Shown: positions 60,076-64,000 of the stretch, in pieces
Position numbering within the stretch: the stretch's first letter is position 1
Layout: each line of letters begins with the position of its first letter
Assembly (NCBI GenBank): GCA_025330725.1
Contig: JAIWND010000010.1
Coordinates: 62,001 to 126,000, forward strand
DNA: 64,000 nucleotides
Reading direction: 5' to 3'
Source of the DNA: Chlamydoabsidia padenii
Taxonomy: Eukaryota; Mucoromycota; Mucoromycetes; Mucorales; Cunninghamellaceae
Translations under genes and position numbers: made by a program
The notes under the pieces: generated by a model
What the model was told of the DNA's origin: nothing
The model's database searches: none
Seen by the model: only the letters and a program-made list of their open reading frames with translations

Positions 60076-63000
60076 CTAATTGAGGGACATATAGTTACCA
60101 GGTACCAATCCTCGGTGGCGACGTTTATCATCTAAGATTTCCGCCTCCCACCATCCATCAGGTTGTTTTCGAATCACTGCCAGGGAATCATTTGCTTGGA
60201 ATGACAATTCGGAATCAATCTACAATATATATGTTAGTCAAAAGAACCAACTATCCACCTATACTTTTTTTTTTTCTCCAGTAAATACCTTGGCTTCATA
60301 ACTCCACATTGCACGCACTATAAACAAAACAAAACAAAAAAAACAAAAACAAAAAAAAAAAAAGTCAGGTTAATTATGCCTTTGTTAATATGTTTATCGC
60401 TACGATAGTACCTACCTTTGTGTTTGTAAACCGTTCCATCAGGCAATCGTAATCCATCATCCGCCGCAGGCTTGTCCTTTCGAAAGAAGATGTTGTTGAA
60501 TGAGAACCCACTTTTAGGTGCTTCCTGTGGAGGTGTGTCGTTTGCTCCATCGGTAGACACATCGGCGGCAGGTTCTATGTTGTCGTCCTTGGCAGTATCT
60601 GTATAGTCCTTGGTAGCGTCGGCATCGTTCTTTTTCTTGTTCATATCGTGGATACTGGTGCCATCTTCTTCTTCCAAGATCGAGACTGTTTCCTGACCAA
60701 ACCCACGAGTGTTCTTCAAATCAGCAGAAGCAATGTAGTTATCTTTGGTTGGTGGTTCGCGTGGTCCATTTACACTGTTGTAGCGTTGAAGACCTGATTT
60801 TGCTGGTGATGATGTCGTTGCACCTTCTCCTTTCATGTATTCCGCCGCTGCCGTTCCTTCCAATTCACCTTGTCGTTGGTCTTGCCATTCCGGAGGTCGT
60901 ATGCCTATTCTTGAGCCAGATTGATGTGCCAGTCGTTCTACATTAGCCAGTGGTGGATCCTGTCCAGAATTAGATGGTGCTGGTTTGATTGAGGAAGGAT
61001 AAGCAGTGTTTTTTATTGGCTGATACGTTGGTGCTGACGGTGGTTGAGAAGAAGTTATGATGGGTCGATAGCCGGGTGCTGAACCCAAGGATGGTTGATG
61101 AGCTGATGTCGTATCTGAAGGTGGATGATACGTAGCTACTACGGGTCGATTATTAGATAATGCTGGGGCTGCTGCTACTGATGATGATGATGCTGATAGT
61201 GATGGTTGGTGATAGGTTGCTGCTGCCGCTGATGCCGGTTGATGATAGGTTCCTCCTGTTGTGGATGGTTGGTATGGTATAGTCGGGTTGATCGAGGGTG
61301 CATATGTCACTGTGGGTCTTTGGTTGGCTGTATCAAGGTTGAGAGAGGTTGCTGATGATGATGTTGAATGACTCTGAAGGTAGAGAGACGATTGGCTGTT
61401 CCGCTTGGATGATTGAGTGCTTGAGGTTGTATAATTATCAGGTGGGTACAGAGTATTTGACTGAGGTTGTGATGTTCCATAATAACCATGTTGCTGCTGC
61501 TGCTGCTGCTGAAGAGGTGGTGGATGAACTGTAGGGTCAAGATAGCCAGGTTTGTTTTTTACACCAGTCGAAGCAATAGGCTGTAAAACAGATGCTTGGC
61601 TCGAAGGAATAGGTGTGTTGCTTCTAGAGTTGTTGCCATTGATCACGCTTGTGTTGTTTGTATGATTGGTCGGCCGAGAAGCTGCAGATGGTCCATTACG
61701 CCTAGCTGATATAGTCCACTTTTCTTCCCTCGGTTTCGGTACACGCAATGGTCGTTTAGGTTCATCATCAGAATCATCAGAATCACCATTGTTAGTCGAT
61801 TTTCGTTGCCCTTGTTCCGATCCTTTTTTTGCCAAAGTGGAATTGTTGTTGCTGAATGATTGTTGATTAGAAGATGTCAAGGAGACTGACGATCCATTAA
61901 TTCCAGGTGAGTAGTTGTTAGTTATTGTTGCAGAAGGTTGTTGTTGATTGTGAGAATTCGAGATTGGTATTATTCCATTTGCCGGAGGAGTCAATACAGT
62001 TGTCGCTGATGAAATATGTTTTGGTGGTGAGTGCATTGTGGCAGATGTTGGTGAAGTATAGTTGCTTGTGTTTTGCATGATTGAAGCTGGTTCCGCCGAG
62101 AATTTACGTTGGTGTTGTGGGTCGTCTTGTTGAATGCTATCCATAGATCCACGTGGTGTTGTTATATTACTGTGATTTCCTTTCGACATCCCAAGGTTGG
62201 ATGATAAAAGGGGCGGTGATGATGGTAATGATGATGATGATGATAATGAATGATGCGCTGATGGATTGCTATGAATAGATTGTTGATCTTGTGAGTTTCG
62301 TTTGGTGACACCAGGATCAGACAAAAGGTCTTCCACTTCTTGAAAGGCAGATGACATTGTATCAATGGTAGTAGAAGGTGTATGTGTTGTTCCATGTTGA
62401 GCTGGTTTTGATGAGACCACTGTTGCCAATTTTACACTGGTGCCGTATTTGAGAATAAAGTCGTTAATGTCTTGGCGGACATCTGTTCCTTCTAATCCAG
62501 TTCGAATCCCTTCGCAGCCCTATAATAAAAGATTGATTAAAATATATGAGTATACTAATCCAGAGATCAAATATTTTCACTTACCCTATCATCCACGATA
62601 TAAACGCTTGACATCATGTTCGCAAACCTATATTACCATTAAAAACAGTTACATTACTACCATCACTAACCAAGTATCCAATCACCTATACTTACGCCCA
62701 AATGTTGCTTCGTATAAAGTTGATACGCCTTTCTTCCAAATCTTGATAGAGATCACAGGTAATCTTCCAATCCAGTGTAAATTTGTCAGTCACCTCTTGT
62801 AGGATTTCCACCGAGTGTTGCCATTCACGATCTAACAAAAAAAAAGAAGAAAAAAAAAAAAAAGTCGTACAAGACCAAATTTTTAGTTTCCCGGTTTCAA
62901 TTCATGGATCCACCCAAAAATTTAATGTTACCTGCCAATGCCAAGGAGTTGTTCACTGTTTCCAAATCTTCGCCATTCTATTTAAAGCACAAGTTGAACG

Positions 63001-63843
63001 GTTTAGTCACTTCATCTTGATATATATATATATTGTGTGAGTGTTTACCTCTTGTTTTTGCTTCAGTAATGCCAGTGCTTCATCATGAGCTTGCTTTGCC
63101 TATAGAGTGTTAAAGTGGTTAGTATTAATTCATTATGCCTGACCCATTTACCTTTTCCACGTGAGCCTGATGCATGTCTTTAAGGTGTTTTGAGTTTTCC
63201 ATCTGGTGACTACGCTATATACAAAATCAAATATTATCATGTTAGTAACTATCGTCACAAATTGCCTGCAATTGATACTTCTTTATTCAACTTACAGCAT
63301 TGATCAATTCACATTGCTCTTTCAGGAAAGAGGTCAATGGGGCACCAAGGGTTGTATTCAGTTGTTCAGCCATATCAATATGAGCTCGGGCAGTGGTTTC
63401 AAAGGCAAAAGGAATCCGTTGCATGGATGTAGCTAATGTACCCAGTTCTATTTCACCAAGTGTATAGTGAGATAATTCCATCAACCTTTCCCCATAGTCC
63501 TTTTCGATTTGAGCCCTACAACAGAGATAAAAGTAAAGAGGAGTCAGTTTCTTATTAGTATGATTGTCAGTGCTAATCTTTTCTTTTCTTCCAAGTATTA
63601 CCTGATTTCATAGATCTTTTTCAAATCTTGGCAGGTTTGTTCAGAATTCTTTAGTTTATCAGTGAGGATGTCTATACCACGGTCTTCTTCGTCCTATAGA
63701 TTAAAAAGCAAAAGTTTAGTGATGAATGCCCCCTTTTAAAAACAAGCATTTTCCCAAGATCACCAGATACTTTCAAGGTATCCCAGCAATCTTTTACTTC
63801 TTACCCAGAACGAATCTGCAAAACGCAACAATGTAGTAGCCAT
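60076..63843 (-). CDS. F-BAR plus SH3 protein, Cdc15/Imp2/Hof1 type
   Basis: Minus-strand exons run from ATG 63843 (MATTLLRFADSFW) to TAG at 60076-60078, about 950 residues. The N-terminal F-BAR (FCH) domain is spread over seven exons: DRGIDILTDKLKNSEQTCQD, AQIEKDYGERLMELSH, EQLNTTLGAPLTSFLKEQCE, MENSKHLKDMHQAHVEKAKQ and FTLDWKITCDLYQDLEERRI. A long, disordered Ser/Pro/Gln-rich middle (62430-60420, about 670 residues) contains basic and PxxP-like stretches. A C-terminal SH3 domain ends it (VRAMWSYEAK, ELSFQANDSLAVIRKQPDGW, GLVPGNYMSLN). This architecture is typical of Cdc15/Imp2/Hof1, which bind membrane at the division site and recruit actomyosin-ring factors. A role in septation of hyphae or sporangia is inference. 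The putative SH3 exon is joined by an AAAAC-rich intron at 60317-60364. Confidence 0.85.
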
Positions 63844-64000
63844 GAAGTGCTTGTAATGAGAGAGTAAAAGGAAAGAAAGGGACGATAAAAAATAGAATGA
63901 AGACAAAAGTAAAAAAAAGAGAGTTTATTTTTGGAAGCAAATTTTCAATCACCGACAGTCTATCAAATTAACAGTTGACAAAAAAAAAAAAAGGTGATCT
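63844..64000. other. Upstream flank of the F-BAR/SH3 gene at the window edge
   Basis: The F-BAR leader is AT- and GAAA-rich. A motif-like word (CAAATTTTCAATCACCGAC) at about 63938-63957 has an imperfect match. The region is cut by the window end, so the promoter is incomplete. Confidence 0.4.

Noticed and set aside
61349..61866. Plus-strand frames opposite the F-BAR middle region
   Set aside because: The minus-strand frame continues through this stretch with consistent Ser/Pro/Gln-rich coding; the opposite frames are fortuitous.

Overview
This is a protein-coding window from an early-diverging fungus, most likely a Mucoromycota member (Mucorales-like). The evidence is many short spliceosomal introns (about 50-100 nt, GTAAGT-type donors, CTAAC-like branch sites), AT-rich intergenic DNA with long poly(T)/poly(A) runs, typically fungal genes (PDR-type ABC transporter, SamB/Mub1, Rsm22, Set9, F-BAR/SH3 protein), and a DDRGK1/UFBP1 homologue of a kind most Dikarya have lost. 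The taxonomic placement is inference. No tRNA, rRNA, CRISPR array, transposase or bacterial-style operon was recognised.

Layout. 0-10 kb: an Iml2/TTC39 protein cut by the left edge (-), then a full-length PDR/ABCG transporter (+). 10-20 kb: a stand-alone receiver-domain protein (+), a Set9/SUV420-type histone H4K20 methyltransferase (-), and a HutD domain fused to an AstE/AspA-type metallo-amidohydrolase (+). 19.6-25.3 kb: an acidic unknown protein (-) and two tandem paralogous membrane proteins (-). 25.4-30.5 kb: a very large ankyrin plus coiled-coil protein (-). 31-46.7 kb: a small helical protein (+), a dual-specificity phosphatase (-), DDRGK1 (+), an MMTAG2-like protein (-), a leucine-rich-repeat protein (-), a PH-domain protein (+), a UDP-glucose 4-epimerase with a serine-rich insert (+) and a Yck-type casein kinase I (+). 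49-64 kb: SamB/Mub1 MYND protein (+), a p24-alpha cargo receptor (-), a small secreted Cys-containing protein (-), ribosomal protein uS19/RPS15 (+), Rsm22/METTL17 (+) and an F-BAR/SH3 cytokinesis-type protein (-).

The genes are mostly unrelated housekeeping and regulatory genes, so no single pathway unites the window. Beyond them, three things stand out. First, an AAATYCCG-type motif occurs about 23 times, almost only in non-coding DNA, and repeatedly lies 70-170 bp upstream of start codons. Second, a roughly 235-bp repeat is present as three head-to-tail copies near 52 kb and two oppositely oriented copies near 56.7 kb. Third, there is the HutD-amidohydrolase fusion. Several intergenic stretches, best at 47.97-48.3 kb, carry plausible spliced small genes that single-frame ORF finding misses.

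All exon boundaries are read by eye from splice consensus and reading frame. No alignment or transcript data were available.
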